Shown: positions 34,805 to 43,433 of the stretch, one piece after another | Numbering within the stretch: position 1 is the stretch's first letter | How the letters are laid out: every line of letters starts with the position of its first letter | NCBI GenBank assembly: GCA_028683385.1 | Contig: JAQUIJ010000025.1 | Coordinates: forward strand, 1-44,684 | DNA length: 44,684 nt | Direction: 5' to 3' | From: Prolixibacteraceae bacterium | Lineage (GTDB): Bacteria; Bacteroidota; Bacteroidia; Bacteroidales; Prolixibacteraceae | The notes under the pieces: generated by a model | The model's input: the letters and a program-made list of their open reading frames with translations, nothing else | The model's database searches: none | Told to the model about the DNA's origin: nothing | Program-made: the position numbers and the translations under genes

Positions 34805-36238
34805 ATGACTGCTAATAAAAGCGATTTTTTATCTCCCCCGCTTTTGGAGGGGATTTGGGGGAGGCTTATTTGCCTGTTTATTGCTTTGTTTGTGGCTGGT
34901 ATCGTTTCAGCCCAAACCGTTGAAGAAAACTATCGGAAACCGTTGAAAGATGTGCTGACTCAGGTTGAAACCCGTTTTCATGTCAAGCTCAATTTTGACG
35001 AAAAGCTGGTTGCCGGCCGCTCGGTCAATTATGCGCAATGGCGCTTTAAAGACGATGTCGAGTCTACTTTGCAGGCTATTTTAGGGCCTTTAGATTTGGT
35101 TTGGTCAAAAAGTGGAGATGGCATTTATCAGATTGGGGATTTTCAGTATCACCGCCGGACACCAGAAGAAGGACAGAAACACCTGAATCGGTTGCTTTCA
35201 TTGTACCCAAAACTTCCGGATTGGTGGAAACGCAAAGCCGAATTGCAGCAATGTCTTTTGACAACACTGGGTTTATCTCCGCTACCCGAAAAGGTAAATT
35301 CGGCTCCGATTTATGCCAATAAACGCCAGTTAGACGGATATACCGCAGAAAACGTTGCCATCGAAAGTCTTCCCGGAGTATTTGTCAGCGGAACTTTATA
35401 CCGACCGCTCAAAGGTAAAGGACCTTTTCCAGCGGTGATGGTGGCACAGGGACATGGCGAAATTCAGCATTACGGCGAAAGCTCGCAACTGTTGAGCGCT
35501 ACGTTGGCACGCATGGGTGCGGTAGTTTTTAGCTACGACATGTTTGCCAAAGGAGAAGAAAGTCTCCAGTTTGCATTTGACGACCATCGTACCATTTTGG
35601 CGCCAACCATGCAGACCTTGAACAGCATCCGAATACTCGATTTCCTGAGTTCGTTGCCATATGTCGATACCAAACGAATTGGCATGACAGGAGCTTCCGG
35701 CGGCGGAACGCAAACATTTCTGATGACCGCGCTCGATCCACGAATTACGGTGAGCGTTCCAGTGGTGATGGTTTCGTCGTGGTTTTTTGGTGGCTGTCCT
35801 TGCGAGAGCGGAATGCCAATTCATTGGTGTGGCGAGTGGGGCACCAACAATGTGGAAATCGCCGCTATGGCCGCACCACGCCCGATGTTGGTTGTTTCCG
35901 ACGGAGGGGACTGGACGGCCAATGTTCCTGAAATCGAATTTCCTTACCTGAAAAAAGTTTATTCCTTGTTTGGAAAGCCTGAATTGGTTGAAAACGTCCA
36001 TCTGGTAAAAGAAGGGCATGATTACGGCCCATCCAAACGTCAGGCTGTGTATGAGTTTTTAGCCAGACAATTTAGTTTGAATATCGATGCAGTAAAAACA
36101 GCATCTGGTGAAGTTGATGAATCGAAATCGACAGTTGAACCCAAATCGGCCATGCTTGTATTTGGAGAAAATGGTGAACGTTTGCCCGCAAATGCCATTC
36201 ATGGGATCGAGGCTTTAAAATTGCTACTCAAAAAATAA
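34805..36238 (+). CDS. Alpha/beta-hydrolase esterase with N-terminal STN-like domain
   Basis: 477 aa. A signal peptide with an odd, repeat-derived start (first 16 residues) is followed by an STN-like module at about 45-112: LKDVLTQVETRFHVKLNFDE, WRFKDDVESTLQAILGP and a GDGIYQI end. The C-terminal hydrolase (about 170-435) resembles acetylxylan-esterase or pectin acetylesterase-like Bacteroidota proteins, with Ser298 in MTGASGGGTQT, Asp366 in VVSDGGDW and His405 in KEGHDYG. A CPCESGMPIHWCGEWG stretch is conserved-looking. The setting between GH28 and CE8 suggests deacetylation of pectin; the CAZy class cannot be fixed. STN domains usually sit in TonB receptors, secretins or FecR systems, so this fusion is uncommon. 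Stop and next gene are four bases apart. Confidence 0.85.
   Translation: MTANKSDFLSPPLLEGIWGRLICLFIALFVAGIVSAQTVEENYRKPLKDVLTQVETRFHVKLNFDEKLVAGRSVNYAQWRFKDDVESTLQAILGPLDLVWSKSGDGIYQIGDFQYHRRTPEEGQKHLNRLLSLYPKLPDWWKRKAELQQCLLTTLGLSPLPEKVNSAPIYANKRQLDGYTAENVAIESLPGVFVSGTLYRPLKGKGPFPAVMVAQGHGEIQHYGESSQLLSATLARMGAVVFSYDMFAKGEESLQFAFDDHRTILAPTMQTLNSIRILDFLSSLPYVDTKRIGMTGASGGGTQTFLMTALDPRITVSVPVVMVSSWFFGGCPCESGMPIHWCGEWGTNNVEIAAMAAPRPMLVVSDGGDWTANVPEIEFPYLKKVYSLFGKPELVENVHLVKEGHDYGPSKRQAVYEFLARQFSLNIDAVKTASGEVDESKSTVEPKSAMLVFGENGERLPANAIHGIEALKLLLKK
34833..34863. repeat. C/G-rich intergenic-type repeat inside a coding start
   Basis: CTCCCCCGCTTTTGGAGGGG continues into ATTTGGGGGAG, an imperfect palindrome. 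Similar C-run/GGAGGGG elements are common in Bacteroidota intergenic DNA. Here it falls in codons 10-20 of the esterase, just before its signal-peptide core. Confidence 0.6.
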
Positions 36239-36242
36239 ATAC

Positions 36243-37220
36243 ATGAAAATTTTAAAATTAACTGTTGCTTGTCTGCTGCTTTCGGTCTTGTCTTTCTCAG
36301 CCGAAAAGTACGATTATGTGGTTGCCCTAGATGGAAGTGGAGATTTTACTTCCATTCAGAAAGCGCTTGATGCCTGCAAAATTTTCCCCGACCAACGCAT
36401 AACCATTCATGTAAAAAACGGAATTTATACTGAAAAGGTAGCTGTTCTGTCGGGTAATACGCAAATCTCGATTATTGGCGAAGGCGCCGATAAAACCATC
36501 ATTACTTTTGGTGATTACTTTGATAAGATAAACCGAGGTCGGAACAGTACTTTCTACACTTCTACATTGAAGGTTGATGCCAGCGATTTTGTGTTGGAAA
36601 ATATGACCGTTGAAAATTCGGCAGGTCCGGTAGGGCAAGCGCTTGCATTGCATGTTGAGGGCGATCGCTGTGTATTTCGCAATTGCCGTTTTCTGGGGAA
36701 TCAGGACACGGTTTATGCTGCCGGAAAGTATAGCCGTCAGTATTTTTACAATTGTTACATCGAAGGAACTACCGATTTTATTTTCGGAGAGGCAACTGCT
36801 GTTTTTGAGCAATGTTCACTTCATGCCAAAGCGAATTCGTTTTTAACCGCAGCCAGCACTACCGAGGGGAAACCTTTCGGATTTGTATACCTGAATTGCA
36901 AAATTACAGCCGCTTCAGGAGTTGATAAGGTATTTTTGGGTCGGCCTTGGCGAAGTTTTGCAAAAGTTGCTTTTCTGAATTGCGAAATGGGCTCTTTTAT
37001 TCTGCCCGAGGGTTGGGACAATTGGTCGAAAGCAGAGAATGAGATAACCACCCAATTTGCTGAATATAAAAATTCAGGAGCCGGCTCAAATACCAGCAAA
37101 CGTGTAGATTGGTCGGTGAAATTAAGCGATCAACAGGCTTTAAAGTTTAACAAAGAGAATATATTTGCGCCCCTTGGCTGGGAAATTTCATCAGGCAAAA
37201 AGTGGTATAACATGGATTAG
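36243..37220 (+). CDS. Pectinesterase, CE8 family
   Basis: 325 aa with signal peptide (to about residue 20). Parallel beta-helix enzyme with all CE8 motifs: GDGSGDFTSIQ-like opening (DGSGDFTSIQKALDAC), GQALAL (Gln132), GNQDTVYA (Asp155), TDFIFGEA (Asp178) and LGRPWR (Arg234). Removes methyl esters from homogalacturonan, exposing it to GH28 hydrolases. It starts four bases after the esterase stop, so translational coupling is likely. Confidence 0.95.
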   Translation: MKILKLTVACLLLSVLSFSAEKYDYVVALDGSGDFTSIQKALDACKIFPDQRITIHVKNGIYTEKVAVLSGNTQISIIGEGADKTIITFGDYFDKINRGRNSTFYTSTLKVDASDFVLENMTVENSAGPVGQALALHVEGDRCVFRNCRFLGNQDTVYAAGKYSRQYFYNCYIEGTTDFIFGEATAVFEQCSLHAKANSFLTAASTTEGKPFGFVYLNCKITAASGVDKVFLGRPWRSFAKVAFLNCEMGSFILPEGWDNWSKAENEITTQFAEYKNSGAGSNTSKRVDWSVKLSDQQALKFNKENIFAPLGWEISSGKKWYNMD

Positions 37221-37269
37221 TAATGAAAGGTATGAAGCTTTACATTTAGTGATCAGCAAAACATGTTCC

Positions 37270-37297
37270 GAGTTACGGGTTATAGAACCCGCAACTC
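37270..37297. repeat. Hairpin upstream of the second GH28 gene
   Basis: GAGTTACGGGTT (37270-37281) pairs with AACCCGCAACTC (37286-37297), with one mismatch and a 4-nt loop. It lies 50 bp after the CE8 stop and 46 bp before the GH28 start at 37344. The lack of a T-run argues for a mobile palindrome or mRNA processing element rather than a terminator. Confidence 0.6.
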
Positions 37298-37343
37298 AGT
37301 ATCTCACAATCCGCAACGATTAAGAAGTAATAAATCAAATAAT

Positions 37344-39035
37344 ATGAATGTACTAAAAACAACAATCACGCTGGTTGCTACGACTTTTTTTGCAGTTTTT
37401 GCTGCTTCGCAACCTGTTAAAACTACCCAACAGCCCGATTTGTATGCAGGGATTGAGTTTGAAATGCCTCGTGTTCAGGAGCCGGTTATCCCGGCAAATT
37501 CGGTTTTAATTACCGATTTTGGCGCCAAAAGTGGTGGTCAGGAGCTTTGCACTCAGGCTATTCGTGATGCTATAAATGCCGTTGCAAAAAAAGGTGGTGG
37601 TAAAGTGATTTTTCCGCGTGGAATGTGGTTGACAGGCCCTATTATCCTGAAAAGTAACATTGAATTATACACTGAATCAGGTGCTTTGGTTGTTTTCAGT
37701 ACAGATAAAAGTTTATACCCTTTGGTTGAAACTAATTTCGAAGGCTTTAACACTTTCCGATGCATGTCGCCCATCAATGGACGTAATTTGGAGAATATCG
37801 CTTTAACTGGTAACGGAATTTTCGATGGTTCAGGAGAGGCTTGGCGCGCTGTTAAAAAAGAAAAACTGACTGAAAATCAATGGAAAACTCTAGTGTTATC
37901 AGGTGGTGTTGTAAGCGAAAACGGCAAGACATGGTATCCGTCTCAGCAGTTTCGCGATGGTGAAAAGCAGGCCGAGATGAATGTTCCTCGAAACCTGAAA
38001 ACCAAAGCTGAATTTGAAAATATTCGTGATTTTCTGCGTCCGGTTATGGTTAGCCTGATCTCGTGCAAAAAAGTATTGATTGATGGGCCAACTTTTCAGA
38101 ATTCACCGGCTTGGTGCCTACATCCTTTGATGTGCGAGGATTTTACCTTGAGAAACACTGCAGTTCGCAACCCTTGGTATTCGCAAAATGGCGATGGAAT
38201 TGATATCGAATCGTGCAAAAACAGCATTATTCACGATTGTACTTTTGATGTTGGCGACGATGGCATCTGCATCAAATCGGGCAAGGATAAAGAAGGTCGT
38301 GACCGTAAAATGCCAAACGAAAACCTGATCGTAAAGAACTGCATTGTTTTTCATGGTCATGGTGGCGTTACTGTTGGTAGTGAAATGTCAAGTGGCGTAA
38401 AAAATCTACACGTTTCAAACTGTACTTTTATTGGAACCGATGTTGGTTTGCGCTTCAAGAGCAATCGCGGAAGGGGAGGAGTGGTCGAGAATATTTACAT
38501 ATCGAATGTTGAAATGATGAATATCCCAACTCAGGCAATTTCATTCAACCTTTATTACTCCGGAAGGTCGGCTTCTGAAGATTTGGAAGCTGGTACTGGT
38601 GGTCAACCTCTGGTTTTATTACCTGTTACTGAAGAGACTCCACAATTCAAGAATATTTTTATACGCGACGTGAATTGCAAGGGCGCAATGACTGGAATAT
38701 TTCTTCAGGGCTTACCCGAAATGAACCTTGAAAATGTTCAGCTCGAAAACATTAACATGGAAGCTGACTATGGGTTGATTTGTAGCGATGCTACAGAGGT
38801 GAAGATCAAAAATCTGACACTAATAACTAAGAAATCGCCGGTAGTTGACCTAAAAAATAGTAAAGATGTTGTTATTGAGGACTTGAATACCCAATCTGTT
38901 AATTTTCCTGTTATTAAAGTGGCTGGTTCGATGACCGAAAACATTGTTTTGAAGAATTTGAGCATAACTGACGCTGACAAGCAAATACTGATCGGAAAAG
39001 ATGTGCCGAAAGATGCGGTTAATTTGGAGAAATAG
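37344..39035 (+). CDS. GH28 polygalacturonase family enzyme, second copy
   Basis: 563 aa from the ATG at 37344, which begins a proper signal peptide (MNVLKTTITLVATTFFAVFA). An upstream in-frame ATG at 37263 would add 27 residues encoded by a hairpin, so I reject it. Catalytic motifs are complete: NGDGID (Asp284, Asp287), VGDDG (Asp305, Asp306), FHGHGGVTVGSEMSSGV and RFKSN. It is about 100 residues longer than the GH28 at 33364, with an insert before the catalytic core and a C-terminal extension of the beta-helix, which suggests a different chain specificity such as rhamnogalacturonan hydrolase. Same-strand neighbour genes complete the pectin set. Confidence 0.94.
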   Translation: MNVLKTTITLVATTFFAVFAASQPVKTTQQPDLYAGIEFEMPRVQEPVIPANSVLITDFGAKSGGQELCTQAIRDAINAVAKKGGGKVIFPRGMWLTGPIILKSNIELYTESGALVVFSTDKSLYPLVETNFEGFNTFRCMSPINGRNLENIALTGNGIFDGSGEAWRAVKKEKLTENQWKTLVLSGGVVSENGKTWYPSQQFRDGEKQAEMNVPRNLKTKAEFENIRDFLRPVMVSLISCKKVLIDGPTFQNSPAWCLHPLMCEDFTLRNTAVRNPWYSQNGDGIDIESCKNSIIHDCTFDVGDDGICIKSGKDKEGRDRKMPNENLIVKNCIVFHGHGGVTVGSEMSSGVKNLHVSNCTFIGTDVGLRFKSNRGRGGVVENIYISNVEMMNIPTQAISFNLYYSGRSASEDLEAGTGGQPLVLLPVTEETPQFKNIFIRDVNCKGAMTGIFLQGLPEMNLENVQLENINMEADYGLICSDATEVKIKNLTLITKKSPVVDLKNSKDVVIEDLNTQSVNFPVIKVAGSMTENIVLKNLSITDADKQILIGKDVPKDAVNLEK

Positions 39036-39077
39036 ACGGAAGACCGGAGTCAGAAGACGGAAGTCAGAAGTCAGAGT
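39035..39077. repeat. Short degenerate tandem repeat (GAAGWCnGAAGTC type)
   Basis: Directly after the GH28 stop, units of GGAAGACCGGAGTCAGAAGA and CGGAAGTCAGAAGTCAGAG follow one another. Such purine-rich units are frequent intergenic filler in Bacteroidota. No function visible. Confidence 0.5.
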
Positions 39078-39109
39078 TCCATTGTTGTCATTTATAAAAG
39101 GTTAATGGT

Positions 39110-39886
39110 ATGTACATTCAAAAAATCAAATTAATAATAGTAGTTCTGGTTTTTTTGTTCTTGTCGTTTGAAACGACTAAAGCACAACAGGCAGTTCCCG
39201 AAAATTCAGGTAAAATCATCACGGTTTTTACAATTGGCGATTCGACTATGGCCAATAAAAAGGCCGAAGTTGCTCCTGAAACAGGTTGGTGTCAGGTATT
39301 TCAGACATTTGTTGAGCCAACTGTGTTAATTAAGAACCGGGCAGTGAATGGCCGTAGTACTAAAAGTTTTATCGCTGAAGGTCGATGGAAATCTGTACTC
39401 GACTCGCTTCAAGCTGGTGATTATGTGTTCATCCAGTTTGGGCACAACGATGAGAAAATTCAGGATTCAACTCGCTATACAGAACCGTTTACCAGTTACC
39501 GCAAGAATTTGGAGCGGTTTGTGCATGAAACACGTGAAAAAGGAGCAACTCCAATTCTGTTTACATCCATTGTCCGTCGCAAATTTTTGAATGGCTTTTT
39601 AACAGATACTCATGGCAATTATCCTGCAGTGGTGAGGCAAGTAGCTGCTGAAATGAATGTTCCGATGATCGATTTACAACTGCTGACTGCAGGAGCTGTA
39701 ACTGCTCTTGGTGATGAAGCATCAAAAAATATTTACCTCTGGACACCACCAACTGATAAGTTTCCGGAAGGGCGCAAAGACGATACACATTTAAAAGTTG
39801 AAGGTGCAACCCTGGTAGCTAAACTGGCTGCACAACAGTTGATTTTACTGAATAATTCGCTGGCAACAAGGATAAAAGTCAAATAG
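39110..39886 (+). CDS. Rhamnogalacturonan acetylesterase, CE12-like SGNH hydrolase
   Basis: 258 aa with signal peptide (to about residue 26). SGNH motifs are in order: block I GDSTMANK with the nucleophile Ser, block II NRAVNGRSTKSF with the oxyanion Gly, block III FGHNDEK with Asn, and block V DDTHLKVEGA with Asp and His. The GDSTMA opening and the DDTHL end are typical for CE12 enzymes such as YxiM/RhgT. It would remove acetyl groups from rhamnogalacturonan. Last gene of the pectin run; 180 bp of AT-rich DNA follow without a clear terminator. Confidence 0.94.
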   Translation: MYIQKIKLIIVVLVFLFLSFETTKAQQAVPENSGKIITVFTIGDSTMANKKAEVAPETGWCQVFQTFVEPTVLIKNRAVNGRSTKSFIAEGRWKSVLDSLQAGDYVFIQFGHNDEKIQDSTRYTEPFTSYRKNLERFVHETREKGATPILFTSIVRRKFLNGFLTDTHGNYPAVVRQVAAEMNVPMIDLQLLTAGAVTALGDEASKNIYLWTPPTDKFPEGRKDDTHLKVEGATLVAKLAAQQLILLNNSLATRIKVK

Positions 39887-40066
39887 TAGAATCTATTCCA
39901 AAATCTAAAATTTAATTTGTTGTTTTATTTCCTGCATTTTTTGAGTTTCGAAAATATTCTGGATTTATTTATCCTTATATTAATTGAACGTGATTTAACT
40001 ATATACGAAATTTCGAATATATGATATTTATATATATTTTAGGACACTTTTAAGAAATCAGGAATA

Positions 40067-42562
40067 ATGGAAAAGAAATCAACCAAAGGGAATAAATATC
40101 AAGCAAAAATTCAAAAAGAAGCACCATTGAATTTTATGTATAGCATTGTCTTGCTTGCCTATGGATATGTAACTGTTTTAACTCCCAATCTGGATACTTT
40201 TGATTCTAATGGCCCTAAATTTTTATCTATTGCTTTACTTAATCTGGTTGTATTTGCCTATTTGTTTACCCGAAATGAAATTAAACAGAATCCTTCCATA
40301 TCGTTAGGCTTTTTTAAGAGTGCAGCAGGTATTTTTTATACACTGCTAATGGTTGTTTCTCTACTTTCCTTTTTTAAAGCCATCAACGTTAACGAATCTA
40401 TCTTACATTTTTGTAAAATATTTACTGTTTTTTCGGCGGCATATCTGGTCTCTGTTGTGGTTTCCAAGGATAAACGTTATTTGGAGCATTTGGCAATTGG
40501 AATGACTGCCTTGCTAATTTTTGATAGTTTTTCGGTTTACTACAACATTCATAAATACATTAAAGGCGAATTGGCTGATATCGTCTTGATTAAGACCATT
40601 TATTCCAATAAAAATATTTTGGCTGCATCCATTTTTGTGAAGATCCCATTTGCCTTATGGCTATTTACATTTCATAAAGGTTGGAAACAAAAATTTGGCT
40701 TTTTGGGAGGAGCAACGGGTTTGCTTGCGGTATTGTTTATGAGTTCAAGAGCCTTTTATTTGGGGACTTTCTTCATAACTTTCGCGTATTTGGCCTATTT
40801 GTTAGTTGTTTACCTGCAGCAGAAACAAAAGGCTTATATTCGGAGAATAGTTGTTTTTGTTGGAGTATTATTAATAACTATTTTTATTTTTTCAGGTGTT
40901 CAGCAAATTTTCTATCCTAATCATTCAGGGGGATTAAATGTTGGGATTGAAGAGCGTTTATCGACGATATCCACTTCAGATGAATCTGCTGGAAAACGAT
41001 TGGATGCGTGGAAACGATCTTTCCATGTGATTAAGCATGATCCACTTTTGGGATGTGGAGTTGGTAACTGGAAAGTAGTGACACTAAAAGAGGAAAATGA
41101 AACCAGCCCAGATTACATTTATCAATATAAAGCGCACAACGATTTTATTGAGACTACTGCTGAGGTTGGTATTTTTGGAGGACTTTTTTTTGCTGGTATT
41201 TTTGTTGTTATACTTTTTTATTTTTTGAAAGCGCTTTTAAAGAAAGAAGGCGAGGATAGAATATCTTTTTTATTTCTGGCTGCATTCGGATTAATGTCCT
41301 ACTTCTTTGATGCATTTTTCAATTTTCCACAAGATCGTCCCGAGATTCAGGCTTTGTTCGCGTTATTTGCCGGAGCCGGTATTGCGCTAACTCAAATGAA
41401 TAATACAAAGGGCTATTCTAAGGAAAGTTCGTCGGATGATAATTCTTTAGTCAATGCAAGTAGGCTGACAAAGTTGTCTGGAAATTATCTGCGGATTTTG
41501 GAGCAAAATGGAAATCTCATTTCGAAAAGCTGGATGGTAAAGTTGCTGGTACTCCTGATTCTTTCGGCATATATTCTGACCTTAAATTTTCAATCGCTCA
41601 AACTTCAGCGCATCATTAAAGACGAAATGAATACAGGTAAACTTACAAAGTCGTCTGATATGTTTTTGAATGGATTTCCGTGGATCCCAGACATCAATGT
41701 TGTTGGAGAGCCGATTGCTGCTCAGAAAGCCAGATATCTGATCAATGAGAAGAAATACGATAAAGCGATTGCTTTGTTGAAAAAGGATCATTCGAGCCCT
41801 TACGATACACGTCCGGAGTATTTTATTGCCATGTCTTATTTTAACCAGGGTAAACTGGATAGTGCCTATCTTTATAATCAGAAGGTCTATGCAATAAAAC
41901 CGAATATGTTTGAAAATCTGTCAATGATATGTGGGATTTTTGAACGGATTGGGAGGACGAAAGAAGCAATACCTATTCTTGAAAAGTATTTGGTGAATAC
42001 TAAAAATAACAGTAAAGCCTGGATGTTAAATACCCAATTCCTGAATAATACCGGGGATTTGAAAAAAGCGTATGCATGTATTGATTCGGCTTATAGATAT
42101 TTGCCTTCAGATACAACAATCATTAAACAACGAGATGCCCTTAAGGCAAGGATATTAATTATTCCTTATGCAGATCTATACAATCGGGCTTTGAAAAGCT
42201 ATCAGTCGCAAAAATATGATGAATCGGCTCAGCTGTTCTCCGAATTCATTAGCAAAGAACCTAATTTGCCACAAGTATATGAATATAGAGCATTTAGTTA
42301 TTTTTTCACCAAGCAGTATCAGGCAAGTAACAACGATATTGATAAACTATTCTCCTTTGGTATTAAGCGCGCTAATTTGCTGAATTTAAAAGGTGTCAAT
42401 TTGCAGAGTATGGGGAACAAGGATGAAGCCTGTAACTTTTATAAGGCTGCAATGGAGGCAGGTAATAAAGATGGAGCAACCAATTACCGACTGTTTTGTG
42501 GTGGAGGACAACCCGTTCAACAAACAGTAAACAATCCACTGCTTAGAAAGAGAAAGAAATAA
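40067..42562 (+). CDS. O-antigen ligase/polymerase-family membrane protein with TPRs
   Basis: 831 aa. About ten to twelve hydrophobic segments fill residues 20-430. The Wzy_C region (about 210-370) has the periplasmic loop RLDAWKRSFHVIKHDPLLGCGVGNWK followed by AHNDFIETTAEVGIFGGLFF, a signature of WaaL/Wzy-type enzymes. After another helix (about 490-505) the C-terminus (about 540-820) holds TPR-like units (KYDKAIALLKKD, YDESAQLFSEFISKEPNL). Bacteroidota fusions of this kind join O-antigen ligation or polymerisation to a periplasmic TPR region, possibly for partner contact. The start is supported by GGAATA just upstream. It opens the polysaccharide region and is unlikely to belong to the pectin locus. 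CGAAATTTCG at 40006-40015 is a perfect palindrome in its leader. Confidence 0.85.
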   Translation: MEKKSTKGNKYQAKIQKEAPLNFMYSIVLLAYGYVTVLTPNLDTFDSNGPKFLSIALLNLVVFAYLFTRNEIKQNPSISLGFFKSAAGIFYTLLMVVSLLSFFKAINVNESILHFCKIFTVFSAAYLVSVVVSKDKRYLEHLAIGMTALLIFDSFSVYYNIHKYIKGELADIVLIKTIYSNKNILAASIFVKIPFALWLFTFHKGWKQKFGFLGGATGLLAVLFMSSRAFYLGTFFITFAYLAYLLVVYLQQKQKAYIRRIVVFVGVLLITIFIFSGVQQIFYPNHSGGLNVGIEERLSTISTSDESAGKRLDAWKRSFHVIKHDPLLGCGVGNWKVVTLKEENETSPDYIYQYKAHNDFIETTAEVGIFGGLFFAGIFVVILFYFLKALLKKEGEDRISFLFLAAFGLMSYFFDAFFNFPQDRPEIQALFALFAGAGIALTQMNNTKGYSKESSSDDNSLVNASRLTKLSGNYLRILEQNGNLISKSWMVKLLVLLILSAYILTLNFQSLKLQRIIKDEMNTGKLTKSSDMFLNGFPWIPDINVVGEPIAAQKARYLINEKKYDKAIALLKKDHSSPYDTRPEYFIAMSYFNQGKLDSAYLYNQKVYAIKPNMFENLSMICGIFERIGRTKEAIPILEKYLVNTKNNSKAWMLNTQFLNNTGDLKKAYACIDSAYRYLPSDTTIIKQRDALKARILIIPYADLYNRALKSYQSQKYDESAQLFSEFISKEPNLPQVYEYRAFSYFFTKQYQASNNDIDKLFSFGIKRANLLNLKGVNLQSMGNKDEACNFYKAAMEAGNKDGATNYRLFCGGGQPVQQTVNNPLLRKRKK

Positions 42563-42618
42563 GATAGAATTGATTTTTATCTGCTCAGCAAATGTGAAAT
42601 AGAATTGACTGATTAGAA

Positions 42619-43395
42619 ATGAAATTTACAACCAGAAAGATACCAATAACTGAATTGTTTAAAAAAGGGTTTAAATTTATTTTGCTTCTACCTCAATTGA
42701 GAATAGTGAAATATCCTTTGGCTGCACTTAAATATTATATTCAAGGAATTTCACCTGAGTTTGTAGAATTAAAGGGGAAAACAAAAATTTTATTTTCTTC
42801 GCACCCACACGATATGATTACTTTTTTTGTGGTCTTTTTGAAAAGAGAGTATGGAAGGATTAAGGCAGATAGTGTTGTAATTGATATTGGGGCTAATATT
42901 GGCGTTTTTTCTTTGTATGCGGCTTTGTCCGGAGCAAAAAAAGTATATGCATTTGAGCCATCAAAGGAAGCGTTTGAAATTCTTTGTAAGAACATAAGTT
43001 TAAATAATTTTTCGGATATAATCATTCCAATCAATAAAGCAGTAAGTAATGTTGATGACCTTATTCTACAATTTCCTTATTCTTCCAGTCCATATAATAG
43101 TATTGGAAGTTGTGATAGCGATAATAATATGAACTACTGCGAAATCTCAACAATTACAATCAATACTTTTATAGAAAGAAATGATGCTATTGATAAGATT
43201 GATTTGTTAAAATTGGATTGTGAAGGAGCTGAGTTTGACATATTACCTTCATTAAACGAATTTGTATTTGGAAAAATAAATGCAATAAGGATGGAGTGTC
43301 ACGGAGAACCGAATGGATTGATAGAGTTATTAAGTCTGAGGTCTTTTTTCGTGGATTTCATTAGAGGTAATATTGTCTGGCTAAAAAAGCGTTGA
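42619..43395 (+). CDS. FkbM family methyltransferase
   Basis: 258 aa. S-adenosyl-methionine-binding Rossmann fold: VVIDIGANIGVFSLYAALSG (about 90-109), then KVYAFEPSKEAFEILCKNIS, and later IDLLKLDCEGAEFDIL (about 193-208). FkbM enzymes O-methylate sugars or polyketides; in this setting a glycan methyltransferase is likely. The gene lies 56 bp after the O-antigen ligase-like gene and is probably co-transcribed. It converges with the WecA-like gene, 38 bp away. Confidence 0.92.
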   Translation: MKFTTRKIPITELFKKGFKFILLLPQLRIVKYPLAALKYYIQGISPEFVELKGKTKILFSSHPHDMITFFVVFLKREYGRIKADSVVIDIGANIGVFSLYAALSGAKKVYAFEPSKEAFEILCKNISLNNFSDIIIPINKAVSNVDDLILQFPYSSSPYNSIGSCDSDNNMNYCEISTITINTFIERNDAIDKIDLLKLDCEGAEFDILPSLNEFVFGKINAIRMECHGEPNGLIELLSLRSFFVDFIRGNIVWLKKR

Positions 43396-43433
43396 CCCCT
43401 AAATAATTTCAATATGCTTTCAACTCCTTAAAT

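Noticed and set aside
35396-36019. 207-codon reverse ORF inside the esterase gene
   Set aside because: Antisense to a well-supported hydrolase; composition rich in His, Arg and Cys as expected for a shadow frame.
37263-37343. Upstream ATG of the second GH28
   Set aside because: It would code through a hairpin and place 27 polar residues before the signal peptide at 37344.
40006-40015. CGAAATTTCG palindrome as an operator of the O-antigen ligase-like gene
   Set aside because: Only ten bases in AT-rich DNA, with no second copy seen in the window; noted within the gene entry only.
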